NCBI RefSeq assembly: GCF_008801475.1
Contig: NZ_VZPP01000013.1
Span: forward strand, 124,001 to 188,000
Length of the DNA: 64,000 bases
Reading direction: 5' to 3'
Source: Pseudomonas moorei
GTDB taxonomy: Bacteria; Pseudomonadota; Gammaproteobacteria; Pseudomonadales; Pseudomonadaceae
Shown: positions 26,069 to 34,601 of the stretch, piece after piece
Layout of the letters: each line of letters begins with the position of its first letter
How positions within the stretch are numbered: position 1 is the first letter of the stretch
Translations under genes and position numbers: made by a program
The notes under the pieces: model-generated
Seen by the model: only the letters and a program-made list of their open reading frames with translations
What the model was told of the DNA's origin: nothing
Database searches by the model: none

Positions 26069-27385
26069 TTACCAGCAGATCCCTTCGGTGCGGCCGCTGA
26101 CGCTGGTGGCCTTGGACATGAAGCCGACCAGGTCGATCACCTGCTTGCCGTGCGGGACGTCCTGCACCAGGGTGCGGAATTTCTCGTCACGGTTACCGAG
26201 GATGATCACGTCGGAGTTGTTGATCACGTCGTCAAAGTCGGCGTTGAGCAAGGACGAAACGTGAGGGATCTTCGACTCGATGTAATCCTTGTTCGCGCCA
26301 TGGACACGGGCGTATTCGACGTTGCTGTCGTAGATGCTCAGGTCGTAGCCCTTGCCGATCAGCATTTCCGCCAGGTCAACCAGTGGGCTCTCGCGCAGGT
26401 CGTCGGTGCCGGCCTTGAAGCTCAGGCCCAGTAGCGCGACTTTGCGTTTGTCGTGGCTGGATACGATGTCGAAGGCGTTCTGCACCTGGGACTCGTTACT
26501 GCGCATCAGCGAGTTGAGCAGCGGGGCTTCCACATCGAGGGAGCCGGCGCGGTAGGTCAGGGCGCGAACGTCTTTCGGCAGGCAGGAACCGCCGAAAGCG
26601 AAGCCTGGGCGCATGTAGTACTGGGACAGGTTCAGGGTCTTGTCCTGGCAGACCACGTCCATCACTTCGCGACCGTCGACGCCGACCGCCTTGGCGATGT
26701 TGCCGATCTCGTTGGCGAAGGTCACTTTAGTGGCGTGCCAGACGTTGCAGGTGTACTTGATCATCTCGGCGACGGCGATGTCCTTGCGGATGATCGGTGC
26801 ATCGAGCTCTTCGTACAGCGATTGCAGAACGTCACCCGAGGCCTTGTCGAACTCACCGATGACGGTCATTGGCGGCTGGTCGTAGTCGGCGATGGCGGTG
26901 CTTTCGCGCAGGAACTCAGGGTTCACGGCGACACCGAAATCGACACCGGCTTTCTTGCCCGAGCAGTCTTCGAGGATCGGGATGACCACGTTGGCCACGG
27001 TGCCAGGCAGCACGGTGCTGCGTACGACGATGGTGTGGCGGGTGCTCTTGTCACGCAGGACAAAACCGATTTCGCGGCACACGGCCTCGATGTAGTTCAG
27101 TTCCAGATCGCCGTTTTTCTTGCTCGGCGTGCCGACGCAGATCATTGACAGGTCGGTGTCGCGAATCGCCTCGGCAAAGTTGGTCGTGCCGCGCAGACGG
27201 CCCGTCTGGATACCTTGCGCCAGAAGTTCGCCCAGGCCCGGTTCAACGATCGGCGATTTGCCGGCATTGATCATATCGATCTTGTCTTTGGCAACATCGA
27301 CGCCGACGACGTCATGGCCCCGTGCAGACAGGCAACCGGCACACACTGCGCCGACGTAACCCAAACCAAATATGCTGATGCGCAT
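26069..27385 (-). CDS. algD: AlgD: GDP-mannose 6-dehydrogenase
   Basis: 438 aa, full length. It oxidises GDP-mannose to GDP-mannuronate with NAD, the committed and rate-limiting step of alginate synthesis. The N-terminal Rossmann motif is IFGLGYVGAVCAG (residues 4-16). The catalytic Cys lies in GFAFGGSCLPKD (about residue 268), where P. aeruginosa AlgD has C268. The C-terminal UDP/GDP-binding domain follows (about 320-436). It is the first gene of the 12-gene operon, with a long upstream region (27386-28210) carrying the operon control signals. Confidence 0.97.
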   Translation of the reverse strand: MRISIFGLGYVGAVCAGCLSARGHDVVGVDVAKDKIDMINAGKSPIVEPGLGELLAQGIQTGRLRGTTNFAEAIRDTDLSMICVGTPSKKNGDLELNYIEAVCREIGFVLRDKSTRHTIVVRSTVLPGTVANVVIPILEDCSGKKAGVDFGVAVNPEFLRESTAIADYDQPPMTVIGEFDKASGDVLQSLYEELDAPIIRKDIAVAEMIKYTCNVWHATKVTFANEIGNIAKAVGVDGREVMDVVCQDKTLNLSQYYMRPGFAFGGSCLPKDVRALTYRAGSLDVEAPLLNSLMRSNESQVQNAFDIVSSHDKRKVALLGLSFKAGTDDLRESPLVDLAEMLIGKGYDLSIYDSNVEYARVHGANKDYIESKIPHVSSLLNADFDDVINNSDVIILGNRDEKFRTLVQDVPHGKQVIDLVGFMSKATSVSGRTEGICW

Positions 27386-27422
27386 CGCAATTACCTCTCT
27401 ATTATCAAGCCTGTATTCATCA

Positions 27423-27437
27423 GGCCATTAGATGGCC
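27423..27437. promoter_or_regulatory. Candidate operator GGCCAT-N3-ATGGCC in the algD leader
   Basis: The palindrome GGCCATTAGATGGCC lies 38-52 bp upstream of the algD start. Its left half resembles the AmrZ site GGCCATTACCAGCC known from P. aeruginosa algD and amrZ promoters. The position is inside or close to the leader, so it could act on translation or elongation instead. This is a visual match only. Confidence 0.35.
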
Positions 27438-27873
27438 GTAGTTAATGGTGTTTCAGCGGTCATAGTGCACTCGCAAGTGCGGATTGCAGGCGCAACAATG
27501 CCGCGTACTGGCATATAAGTTACGAGTGTCTAAATAAGTGCACTCAAGGTGTGCGTAACCAGGCCTTATTATTGTGACGTGCCCTGTTATGCAGCCGACC
27601 CCCTGTTGTCAGAGGATGACTGTGCAATCGTCTTGCGCGCTCAAAGCCAGGCTGGAAGCCTGTAAATCAAGCGGTTGGGTGCTCCATCGAGCACGCTTAT
27701 AGGGGCGCTGCCATGGCCTTGTAGGGGATAGTCATAAACCGTTATCTCCTGTCCGTTGTGTGTTGCTCAAATCAGGGATTATTCAGCACAAGTTGATGTG
27801 ACAACTTTGCTACATGGATCTCTGCTCTGCGTAAGTTATCTCGTACAAGCACTGTGAGAATCGTTACCGGTGG

Positions 27874-27900
27874 TATGAGCGGTGCATTCGGACATAGTTC
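27874..27900 (-). promoter_or_regulatory. Candidate AlgU (sigma-22) promoter for the alginate operon
   Basis: On the minus strand, GAACTA (consensus GAACTT) is followed after 16 bp by TCATA (consensus TCTGA/TCAAA). It would give a leader of nearly 490 nt before algD, longer than the roughly 370 nt in P. aeruginosa. One -35 and one or two -10 positions differ from consensus, so this is tentative. Confidence 0.3.
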
Positions 27901-28025
27901 CGATCCGCTGATCACGAAATCTGAAATTTCTTGAAATATTGAGAAAGATGGCACTGCTTTCATATTGATAGCACTTGCCGTTTCGCCCTTTATATATAGG
28001 CGATTTATTGGAGGGGATAGTTTTT

Positions 28026-28062
28026 TGCCACTACTGATAAAAATTTTCAGTGCCACTACTGA
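28026..28062. repeat. 12-bp direct repeat upstream of algD
   Basis: TGCCACTACTGA occurs twice, at 28026-28037 and 28051-28062, 25 bp apart (about two and a half helical turns), in AT-rich DNA. This looks like paired protein-binding sites. The factor is unknown. Confidence 0.6.
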
Positions 28063-28170
28063 AAAAAATCGTAAAAGTCGAGTGAAACTAAAGTTATAAA
28101 TTTGAATGATGTATTTTTGGCGCCATAAAAATGGCGAAAAAGGCGGGGGAAGTGGGGTGATCTATGGGGG

Positions 28171-28200
28171 GGCGCATGACGAATTTGAGCGTCATGCGCC
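28171..28200 (-). terminator. Hairpin downstream of yaaA
   Basis: Perfect 11-bp arms (GGCGCATGACG / CGTCATGCGCC) around an 8-nt loop, starting 10 bp after the yaaA stop. No T tract follows in the direction of yaaA transcription, so it may be a weak terminator or an mRNA end-protecting structure. Confidence 0.5.
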
Positions 28201-28210
28201 AAGCGGTGCT

Positions 28211-28990
28211 TCAGTCTGGAGCGTGATCGCGCAGGAACACCAGGTTGTCCGGTTTCGACTGCTCGGCGCTGTAACGATAGCCTTGCACGTCGAACTGTTT
28301 GAGGGCGGCCGGGTCGTTGATGCGTTCTTCAATCACGAAGCGACTCATCATGCCGCGCGCCTTTTTCGCGTAGAAGCTGATGATTTTGTACTGGCCGTTC
28401 TTCAGGTCCTTGAACTCGGTATTGATGATGCGCGCGTTCAGGGCATTGCGTTTGACCGCCGAGAAATACTCGTTCGAGGCCAGATTCAGCAGCACGTCAT
28501 CACCCTGGTCGGCCAGGGCTTCATTCAACCATTCGCTGATCCGCGTGCCCCAAAAGGCATACAGATCCTTGCCCCGGGCGTTGGCCAGTTTGGTGCCCAT
28601 TTCCAGGCGGTACGGTTGCATCAGGTCCAGTGGGCGCAGCAAGCCGTACAGGCCGGAGAGCATGCGCAGGTGTTGTTGGGCGTAATCGAAATCGGCTTCG
28701 CTGAAGGTTTGTGCATTGAGGCCGGTATAAACGTCGCCCTTGAACGCCAGCAAGGCCTGTTTGGCGTTTTCAGGGGTGAACGCGGGCGTCCAGCTGCCGA
28801 AACGCGCGGCGTTGAGCCCGCCGATCTTGTCGGAGACGTGCATCAGCTCGCTGATTTGCGCCGGTGTCAGCTCGCGCAATTGCAGGATCAGCTCCTGGGA
28901 ATGGTCCAGGTATTGCGGTTGGGTAAAGCGCTGGGTCGCCGGCGGTGTTTCGTAATCGAGGGTCTTGGCGGGTGAAATCACCATCAGCAT
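28211..28990 (-). CDS. yaaA: YaaA peroxide-stress protein (DUF328)
   Basis: 259 aa, full length. The start MLMVISPAKTLDYETPP is the family signature, and the conserved FKGDVYTGLNA, LSGLYGLLRPLDLMQPYRLEMGTKL and ISFYAKKARGMMSRFV blocks are all present. In E. coli YaaA lowers intracellular free iron during peroxide stress and is an OxyR target; it is a DNA-binding cytosolic protein. It shares its orientation with the alginate operon but is separated from algD by 825 bp, so it is not part of it. Confidence 0.95.
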   Translation of the reverse strand: MLMVISPAKTLDYETPPATQRFTQPQYLDHSQELILQLRELTPAQISELMHVSDKIGGLNAARFGSWTPAFTPENAKQALLAFKGDVYTGLNAQTFSEADFDYAQQHLRMLSGLYGLLRPLDLMQPYRLEMGTKLANARGKDLYAFWGTRISEWLNEALADQGDDVLLNLASNEYFSAVKRNALNARIINTEFKDLKNGQYKIISFYAKKARGMMSRFVIEERINDPAALKQFDVQGYRYSAEQSKPDNLVFLRDHAPD

Positions 28991-29178
28991 GAAGTCGTCT
29001 CCTTTAATCGTGGTGGCGATTCTAGGGGGTTGTCCTGGTTGACTCCAGCTATCAAGGTCATAGGTGATCGGTGGTTTGCCAGGATGGGTTCCCTCGCCAC
29101 AATGAGTTCGGCTTGGCTGCGGGTGTTGGGACGGGATCAGCTATAGTGCCGCGCGGGTTTTGTTATGGAGACATCTCA

Positions 29179-30303
29179 TTGCGCTTTGTTTTTCTATTTT
29201 CGGCCTGGCTCCTGAGCTTCGGGGTCCTGGCGGCGCCGGGTGAAGTGGCGACCCTTGATCGCAGCACCTGGCCTGAGCAACTCGGCAATCCGACGCTGTT
29301 CGACGTCGCCTCACGCGCTGAAATCCTGATGTTTGCCCATGTGCTGCTGACCAGCGAAGCCCTGGACGAACCGGCGCTCGCCCAGCGCCTGGGCTTGCGT
29401 ACGGTCAACATGGCGTCGGTCAATCACGTGCGCCAGCGCCTGTGGCAGCGCCTGTTGAGCAACTACAACTTCGCCCAGCAGAGCTGCGACCAGGATGCGT
29501 CTTTCTGTTTTCTGGTCGAGGACTTGCCTACCCTGCGCGAACAAGCCGCCAAGTTTCAGATCGGTGAGGACAGCTACTACATCAAGTGGGCCGAACCGAG
29601 TCGCCTGTTCCATGCCCAGTACCTGGACGAGCAATTGCGCAAGGCCGCGCTGTTTCCGCAAACCAGCAGCGAAGTCGATCGTTTTGGCGACTTTGAGCGC
29701 AATGGCGACGAGATGCACGACCGGCTGTTTCTGCTGACCTTCGACAGCGGCGCCAACGCCATGCCGGACAACACGACCTGGGTCACCGAGTACCTGCGCA
29801 AGTCGAACTTGAGCGGTACGTTCTTCGTGCTGGGCAAGGATATTCAGGCGCGTCTGGCGGAGCGTTCGGTGGCGAGCCTGCAGTCGACCTACTCCATGCA
29901 GTGCGTCGGCGTCCAGGGCTGGGAGTTCCGCTCCCACAGCCATTGGCAGGACTGGCAGGATTCGATACGGCGTAGCGTCGAACTGGTCAAAAACAAGCTG
30001 CCGGAGAACTACGTGCCGTTGTTTCGTCCGCCCGACGGTCAGCGCCGTTCCGATGCCGAAGGCTTCTTCAAGTCTCAGGGGGTGCGGGTGGCGTTGTGGG
30101 ACATCGATGCCCAGGACGGCGCCGGCAAACTCAAGGCCACCCAGAGCGCGCAGCGGGTGCTGACCCTGATGCTGCTGTGGCGCCATGGGGTGATCAATTT
30201 CAATGTGAAACAGGATGGGGTGAAAACGGCGCTGCCCTGGCTGATTACGCAAACGGCGCAAAGCGGGATCGGTTGGGAGGACTGCCAGAGCGGTTTCCAA
30301 TGA
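29179..30303 (+). CDS. Exported polysaccharide-deacetylase-like protein
   Basis: 374 aa from a TTG at 29179, chosen because GGAG lies 8 nt upstream and the signal peptide (LRFVFLFSAWLLSFGVLAAP) follows at once. The N-terminal half (about residues 25-180) has no family I recognise. The C-terminal half is a NodB-type fold: motif 1 is TFDSG (canonical TFDDG, second Asp replaced by Ser), motif 2 region is FRSHSHWQDW (His present) and motif 3 is FRPPDG. Loss of the second Asp may weaken metal binding or catalysis. Periplasmic location is expected. It lies divergent from yaaA; a role in envelope or exopolysaccharide modification is only a guess. Confidence 0.8.
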   Translation: MRFVFLFSAWLLSFGVLAAPGEVATLDRSTWPEQLGNPTLFDVASRAEILMFAHVLLTSEALDEPALAQRLGLRTVNMASVNHVRQRLWQRLLSNYNFAQQSCDQDASFCFLVEDLPTLREQAAKFQIGEDSYYIKWAEPSRLFHAQYLDEQLRKAALFPQTSSEVDRFGDFERNGDEMHDRLFLLTFDSGANAMPDNTTWVTEYLRKSNLSGTFFVLGKDIQARLAERSVASLQSTYSMQCVGVQGWEFRSHSHWQDWQDSIRRSVELVKNKLPENYVPLFRPPDGQRRSDAEGFFKSQGVRVALWDIDAQDGAGKLKATQSAQRVLTLMLLWRHGVINFNVKQDGVKTALPWLITQTAQSGIGWEDCQSGFQ

Positions 30304-30661
30304 CAAAGCCGACGCGGCTTCGCTGGAAACGGGAAATGCCCGTAAACATTGGGTGAAGGGCGATTTTGGGAGGGATTTCGATGCAGGCGGACTTCCGACT
30401 TTAAACGGGTGATGGCAGTCCGCCAAGTGCTATTGGTCATTCTGAAAAATAAACTTCAAAAAAGCGTCAAAGTGCTTTTTTCTGTCATGTGTTTTGGAGT
30501 ATTACGAAGACAGACCGCCGAAACCTGCAACACAGGTGGCGTCTTCCAAGACCCGTTTGTTTGCAGTCACTTGGATCTCCGCAGGTGAGATTCGGCGGCC
30601 ACTTCGAGGCGCAGCACCGCCAAGGTATTGCGTCGACTGGCTCCCACAAAGGTGACCGAGT
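30304..30661. other. Gap before phoH, nothing recognised
   Basis: 358 bp without a supported gene, RNA or repeat. It holds the presumed phoH promoter; the AT-rich stretch 30440-30490 is the likeliest place. I see no strong terminator for the upstream deacetylase gene. Confidence 0.4.
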
Positions 30662-32056
30662 ATGGATGATCACGGACGTAGCTCTTCTTCCAACCAGCCA
30701 ATCCTTTATGTACTCGATACCAATGTATTGATTCACGATCCAAACGCGCTCCTCAATTTCGAAGAACACCACGTTGCCATCCCGATGACCGTGCTTGAAG
30801 AGCTCGACAAGCTCAAGAGCGGGCATCACAGCGTTGCTGCCGAATGTCGCCAGGCCATTCGCCTGATCGACAAGACCCTGGGCGATGCCTCTCCCGAGGA
30901 CGTCGAGCAGGGCGTGCCGATCCAGCGGGGCAAGAGCGGTCCGAAGGGCTTGCTGTCAATTCTGATGAGCAAGCGTGCCGAGCCGAACATCATTCTGCCC
31001 GAGCACCTCAACGACAACATCATCATCAACCAACTGATCGACCTGCACGCGCGCGATCCGAAACTGCCCGTGGTGCTGGTCACCAAAGACATCAACATGC
31101 GCCTCAAGGCCCGTGCTTGCGGGATCGCGGCCGAGGACTACAGCACCGACCAACTGGTCGACGACGTATCGCTGCTGCCAAACGGTTATCACAACATGAC
31201 CGGCTCCTTCTGGGACCGTGTGAGCAAAGTCGAAACCCGTCAGGACCATGGCCGCACCTGGCACCAGGTGCAACTGATCGACAACCTGCCGGCCGTGCAT
31301 ATCAATGAGTTCATCATCGATGAGCAGGGCTTTGTCGGCTGGATCAAGGAGATCGAAGAAGACAAGCTGCTGATACTGGACCTGCATCAGGAACCACTGT
31401 TGCATCAGGAAGCCTGGGGTCTGAAGCCACGGGACATCTATCAGAGCCTGGCGCTTTATGCCTTGCTTGATCCGGACATCCACCTGGTCAACCTGTCCGG
31501 TGCGGCCGGCTCCGGTAAAACCATCCTGGCACTGGCGGCAGCCATCGAGCAGACCATGGTCAGCAAGCGCTACCGCCGGATCATTGCCACCCGCAGCGTG
31601 CAGGGCCTGGACCAGGAGATCGGCTTCCTGCCCGGTACCGAAGCGGAAAAAATGGAGCCATGGCTGGGCGCTATCACCGACAACCTCGAAGCCTTGCACA
31701 TGGATGACGAAAGCACCCATGGCAGCGTCGATTACATCCTCAGCAAAGTGCCGTTGCAGTTCAAATCCCTCAACTACATCCGGGGCCGCAGCTTCCAGCA
31801 GAGCCTGATCCTGATCGACGAATGCCAGAACCTCACACCGCACCAGATGAAGACCATCATCACCCGTGCCGGTGCCGGCTCCAAAGTGGTGTGCCTGGGT
31901 AACCTGGCACAGATCGACACCCCATACCTGTCCGCGACCAGCTCCGGGCTGACCTACCTGACAGAACGCTTCAAGGATTTCCCGAACGGGGTGCACATCA
32001 CCCTGCAAGGGGTGCCACGTTCGATTCTGGCCGAATACGCCGAATCGCATCTGTAA
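30662..32056 (+). CDS. PIN-domain PhoH-family ATPase (YlaK-like)
   Basis: 464 aa; AAGGTG lies 8 nt before the ATG. The N-terminal PIN ribonuclease domain (residues about 14-150) starts with YVLDTNVLIHDP and has the acidic residues of the fold (Asp19 and, further on, an LEELDKLK helix and VTKDINMRLKA). The C-terminal PhoH domain (about 250-460) has Walker A GAAGSGKTILALAA (about residue 280) and Walker B LILIDECQN. PIN-PhoH proteins are thought to be RNA helicases/RNases; PhoH2 proteins of mycobacteria have this activity. It precedes moaC, an order seen widely in Pseudomonas, and ends in its own terminator. Confidence 0.93.
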   Translation: MDDHGRSSSSNQPILYVLDTNVLIHDPNALLNFEEHHVAIPMTVLEELDKLKSGHHSVAAECRQAIRLIDKTLGDASPEDVEQGVPIQRGKSGPKGLLSILMSKRAEPNIILPEHLNDNIIINQLIDLHARDPKLPVVLVTKDINMRLKARACGIAAEDYSTDQLVDDVSLLPNGYHNMTGSFWDRVSKVETRQDHGRTWHQVQLIDNLPAVHINEFIIDEQGFVGWIKEIEEDKLLILDLHQEPLLHQEAWGLKPRDIYQSLALYALLDPDIHLVNLSGAAGSGKTILALAAAIEQTMVSKRYRRIIATRSVQGLDQEIGFLPGTEAEKMEPWLGAITDNLEALHMDDESTHGSVDYILSKVPLQFKSLNYIRGRSFQQSLILIDECQNLTPHQMKTIITRAGAGSKVVCLGNLAQIDTPYLSATSSGLTYLTERFKDFPNGVHITLQGVPRSILAEYAESHL

Positions 32057-32066
32057 CCTTTCAGCC

Positions 32067-32101
32067 AAAACCGGGCGGCCTCAAAAGCCGCCCGGTTTTT
32101 T
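32067..32101 (+). terminator. Rho-independent terminator of the phoH-like gene
   Basis: The stem CCGGGCGGC/GCCGCCCGG with a TCAAAA-type loop is flanked by AAAA and TTTTTT, beginning 10 bp after the stop codon. Confidence 0.92.
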
Positions 32102-32120
32102 ATGCCCGGCACAATCTCCC

Positions 32121-32148
32121 TGTAGGAGCGAGCAAGCTCGCTCCTACA
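32121..32148. repeat. REP palindrome
   Basis: Perfect 12-bp arms (TGTAGGAGCGAG / CTCGCTCCTACA) around CAAG, between the phoH-like gene terminator and moaC. Confidence 0.85.
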
Positions 32149-32233
32149 AGGGGAGGGTGGTGGGCCGATAATCGTGCGTGCGGAATTCTGACCCGCAGGT
32201 TTACAATCGACGCTCCTGATCAGGAGTAACCCC

Positions 32234-32707
32234 GTGCTGACTCATCTCGATTCCCAAGGTCGCGCCAACATGGTCGACGTCACCGAAAAAGCCGTGACGT
32301 TCCGTGAGGCGACGGCCCAAGCGCTGGTGCGCATGCTGCCCGAAACCCTGCAGATGATCGTCAGCGGCGGTCACCCCAAGGGTGATGTCTTCGCCGTGGC
32401 GCGCATCGCCGGCATTCAAGCGGCGAAGAAAACCAGCGACCTGATTCCCCTGTGCCACCCGCTGATGCTGACCGGCGTGAAAGTCGAGCTCAGTGCCGAG
32501 GGCGAGGACAGCGTGCGTATCGTCGCTCGCTGCAAACTGTCCGGGCAGACCGGCGTCGAGATGGAAGCCCTGACCGCCGCCAGTGTGGCAGCGCTGACCA
32601 TCTACGACATGTGCAAGGCCGTCGATCGCGGCATGATCATCGAAAGCGTGCGCCTGCTGGAAAAGGTCGGCGGCAAGAGCGGACATTTCCAGGCGGATCA
32701 GCCATGA
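32234..32707 (+). CDS. moaC: MoaC: cyclic pyranopterin monophosphate synthase
   Basis: 157 aa from a GTG start with CAGGAG 8 nt upstream. It catalyses formation of cyclic pyranopterin monophosphate in molybdenum cofactor synthesis, after the radical-SAM step of MoaA. Family hallmarks: LTHLDSQGRANMVDVTEK at the N-terminus, AARIAGIQAAKKTSDLIPLCHPL-like block (PLCHPL at about residue 75) and GVEMEALTAASVAALTIYDMCKA with the KA...DRGM end. The stop overlaps the moaD start, so moaCDE is a translationally coupled operon. No moaA or moaB is in the window. Confidence 0.97.
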   Translation: MLTHLDSQGRANMVDVTEKAVTFREATAQALVRMLPETLQMIVSGGHPKGDVFAVARIAGIQAAKKTSDLIPLCHPLMLTGVKVELSAEGEDSVRIVARCKLSGQTGVEMEALTAASVAALTIYDMCKAVDRGMIIESVRLLEKVGGKSGHFQADQP

Positions 32708-32946
32708 ATATCACGGTGAAATTTTTTGCCCGTTATCGCGAAGCGATTGGCGTGGATGCGCTGAAGGTCCAGGGCGATTTCGCCACTGTCGACGATGTGC
32801 GGGCGCTGCTGGCTCAGCGCGATGGCGCCGAAGTGCTAACCGAGCAGAACCTGATGTGCGCGCGCAACGAAGACCTCTGCCAGCTCGACGAGCCGGTGAG
32901 CGAGGGCGATGAAGTGGCGTTTTTTCCGACCGTGACCGGGGGCTGA
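32704..32946 (+). CDS. moaD: MoaD: molybdopterin synthase sulfur-carrier subunit
   Basis: 80 aa, ubiquitin-like fold, ending in the required C-terminal Gly-Gly (FFPTVTGG) that carries the thiocarboxylate. It forms molybdopterin synthase with MoaE, encoded 3 bp downstream. The ATG overlaps the moaC stop (ATGA). The length is normal. Confidence 0.96.
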   Translation: MNITVKFFARYREAIGVDALKVQGDFATVDDVRALLAQRDGAEVLTEQNLMCARNEDLCQLDEPVSEGDEVAFFPTVTGG

Positions 32947-32949
32947 GCC

Positions 32950-33402
32950 ATGGCGATTCGCGTGCAGTCCACGGCGTTCGATCCGGGCGCCGAAGTCAAC
33001 GCCATGCACGATGCCAATGTCGGCGTTGGCGCGGTGGTGAGTTTTGTCGGCTACGTGCGCGACTTTAATGACGGGCTCGACGTAGCCGGAATGTTCCTCG
33101 AGCACTATCCGGGCATGACCGAAAAAGCCCTCGGCAAGATTGCCAGCGAAGCCGGGCAGCGCTGGCCGCTGCTCAAGCTGGAAGTGCTGCATCGCATTGG
33201 CGCCCTGGAACCGGGCGAGCCCATCGTCTTTGTCGGCGCCGCCAGTGCGCACCGCCAGGCGGCGTTCGACGCCTGCGCCTTTGTCATGGACTACCTGAAA
33301 ACCCGCGCACCGTTCTGGAAGAAAGAAAACACCAGCGACGGCCCGCGATGGGTGGAAGGGCGTGACAGTGATCATGCGGCGGCGGATCGCTGGAAGCATT
33401 AA
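32950..33402 (+). CDS. moaE: MoaE: molybdopterin synthase catalytic subunit
   Basis: 150 aa. It converts cyclic pyranopterin monophosphate to molybdopterin using sulfur from MoaD. Visible family motifs: VGAVVSFVGYVRD (about residues 25-37), LEHYPGMTEK, LHRIGALEPGEPIVFVGAASAHRQAAFDAC and the catalytic Lys region YLKTRAPFWKKE near the C-terminus. It is the last gene of moaCDE; a REPIN follows rather than a classic terminator. Confidence 0.96.
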   Translation: MAIRVQSTAFDPGAEVNAMHDANVGVGAVVSFVGYVRDFNDGLDVAGMFLEHYPGMTEKALGKIASEAGQRWPLLKLEVLHRIGALEPGEPIVFVGAASAHRQAAFDACAFVMDYLKTRAPFWKKENTSDGPRWVEGRDSDHAAADRWKH

Positions 33403-33427
33403 TTCCTGCGCTGTTCTTTCGACCGTT

Positions 33428-33515
33428 ATCGCGGGCAAGCCCGCTCCCACAGGTTCGATGGCGTACATACATTCGTGTACGACTCGAACACTGTGGGAGC
33501 GGGCTTGCCCGCGAT
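33428..33515. repeat. REPIN downstream of moaE
   Basis: The outer arms ATCGCGGGCAAGCCCGCTCC and GGAGCGGGCTTGCCCGCGAT are perfect complements. The rest of the 303-bp gap before the binding-protein gene (33516-33705) holds that gene's promoter; GTCCAATATGGA at 33611-33622 is discussed under findings. Confidence 0.88.
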
Positions 33516-33705
33516 GAGGCCATCCGCATCACCCAATAATCTCCTGACTCCCCTCCCGACCACCGGCCGATACGGACTGCATTTGTCTGATTGACGGATA
33601 ATACGTAAAAGTCCAATATGGAATTATAAGTACAAAAAAGGCTTTCCCTGTTTCAGCTCTTTCTTCTGTCTTGCCAAACCAACAACAACCCGCGAGAGAA
33701 CGAAC

Positions 33706-34482
33706 ATGAAGAAGTTTCCCCTCATCACCGGTCTGGCCCTGAGCCTGTTGGCGTGCAGTAGCCTGTTTGCCGCCGAGAAAACCTTGCGCATCGGTATCGA
33801 GGCTGCTTACCCGCCGTTCGCTTCCAAAACCGATCAAGGCGAAATCGTCGGCTTCGACTACGACATCGGTAATGCCTTGTGCGCACAGATGAAGGTCAAG
33901 TGTGTGTGGGTTGAAGGCGAGTTCGACGGTCTGATTCCTTCCCTGAAAGTGAAGAAAATCGACATGGCGCTGTCGTCCATGACCATCAACGACGACCGCA
34001 AGAAGTCGGTGGATTTCACCCACAAGTACTACTTCACGTCATCGCGTCTGGTGATGAAGGAAGGCGCAGTGGTGGATGACCAGTACGCCAGCCTCAAAGG
34101 CAAGACGGTCGGCGTGCAGCGTGCCACTACCACGGACCGTTATGCCACCGAGGTGTTCGAGCCCAAAGGCATCATCGTCAAGCGTTACGGCAACAACGAA
34201 GAAATCTACATGGACCTGGCGGCCGGTCGCCTCGACGCCATTTTTGCCGACACCATTCCGCTCAATGACTTCCTGTCGATGCCGCGCGGTAAAGGCTACG
34301 CATTTGTCGGGCCTGAGTTGAAAGACCCGAAATACGTCGGCGAGGGCGCCGGGATTGCCGTGCGCAAGGGTAATGCCGAGTTGGTCAGCGAACTGAACAC
34401 CGCCATCGATGGCATTCGCGCCAATGGCGAGTATCAGAAGATTTCCGAGAAGTACTTCAAGTCGGATATTTACGGCGACTGA
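33706..34482 (+). CDS. ABC transporter substrate-binding protein for cationic amino acids (ArgT/HisJ-like)
   Basis: 258 aa. A signal peptide ends at about residue 23 (SSLFAAE). It is a type II periplasmic binding fold: LRIGIEAAYPPFASK, IVGFDYDIGNALCAQM, the WVEGEFDGLIPSLKVKKID block and DRKKSVDFTHKYY, typical of the lysine/arginine/ornithine-binding SBP_bac_3 family. No permease or ATPase gene accompanies it, so it must use a transporter encoded elsewhere. Its position next to dauRAB, as with PA3865 in P. aeruginosa, suggests D- or L-arginine as ligand. Confidence 0.92.
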   Translation: MKKFPLITGLALSLLACSSLFAAEKTLRIGIEAAYPPFASKTDQGEIVGFDYDIGNALCAQMKVKCVWVEGEFDGLIPSLKVKKIDMALSSMTINDDRKKSVDFTHKYYFTSSRLVMKEGAVVDDQYASLKGKTVGVQRATTTDRYATEVFEPKGIIVKRYGNNEEIYMDLAAGRLDAIFADTIPLNDFLSMPRGKGYAFVGPELKDPKYVGEGAGIAVRKGNAELVSELNTAIDGIRANGEYQKISEKYFKSDIYGD

Positions 34483-34491
34483 TAGTCCGCT

Positions 34492-34575
34492 ATCGCTGGC
34501 AAGCCAGCTCCCACATTGTCTGCGCCGTGCACAATTATGTGATCACCGCAGAACCTGTGGGAGCTGGCCAGCGAT
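34492..34575. repeat. REPIN between the binding-protein gene and dauR
   Basis: The arms ATCGCTGGCAAGCCAGCTCC and GGAGCTGGCCAGCGAT lie between two convergent genes; the right arm is slightly shortened. Confidence 0.82.
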
Positions 34576-34601
34576 GAGGCCGGAACCGCCAATGCAGATC
34601 T

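Larger units (their letters stand above)
27386..28210. promoter_or_regulatory. Long control region upstream of algD
   Basis: 825 bp without a convincing gene, becoming clearly AT-rich between about 27940 and 28140. In P. aeruginosa the corresponding region carries the AlgU-dependent promoter, distant AlgR and AmrZ sites and a long untranslated leader, so the size here is expected. Visible elements are listed separately: a palindrome at 27423-27437, an AlgU-like -35/-10 pair at 27874-27900, a 12-bp direct repeat at 28026-28062 and a hairpin at 28171-28200. No clear match to the AlgR core was found by eye. Confidence 0.7.

Noticed and set aside
27505..27525. GTAACTT on the minus strand as an AlgU -35 box close to algD
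   Set aside because: No acceptable -10 element lies 16-17 bp downstream, so a more distant pair was listed instead, with low confidence.
27772..28056. 94-codon reading frame on the minus strand upstream of algD
   Set aside because: It starts at a weak GTG inside the direct repeat, has no clear ribosome site, resembles no family and lies in the known type of long alg control region; better explained as chance in AT-rich DNA.
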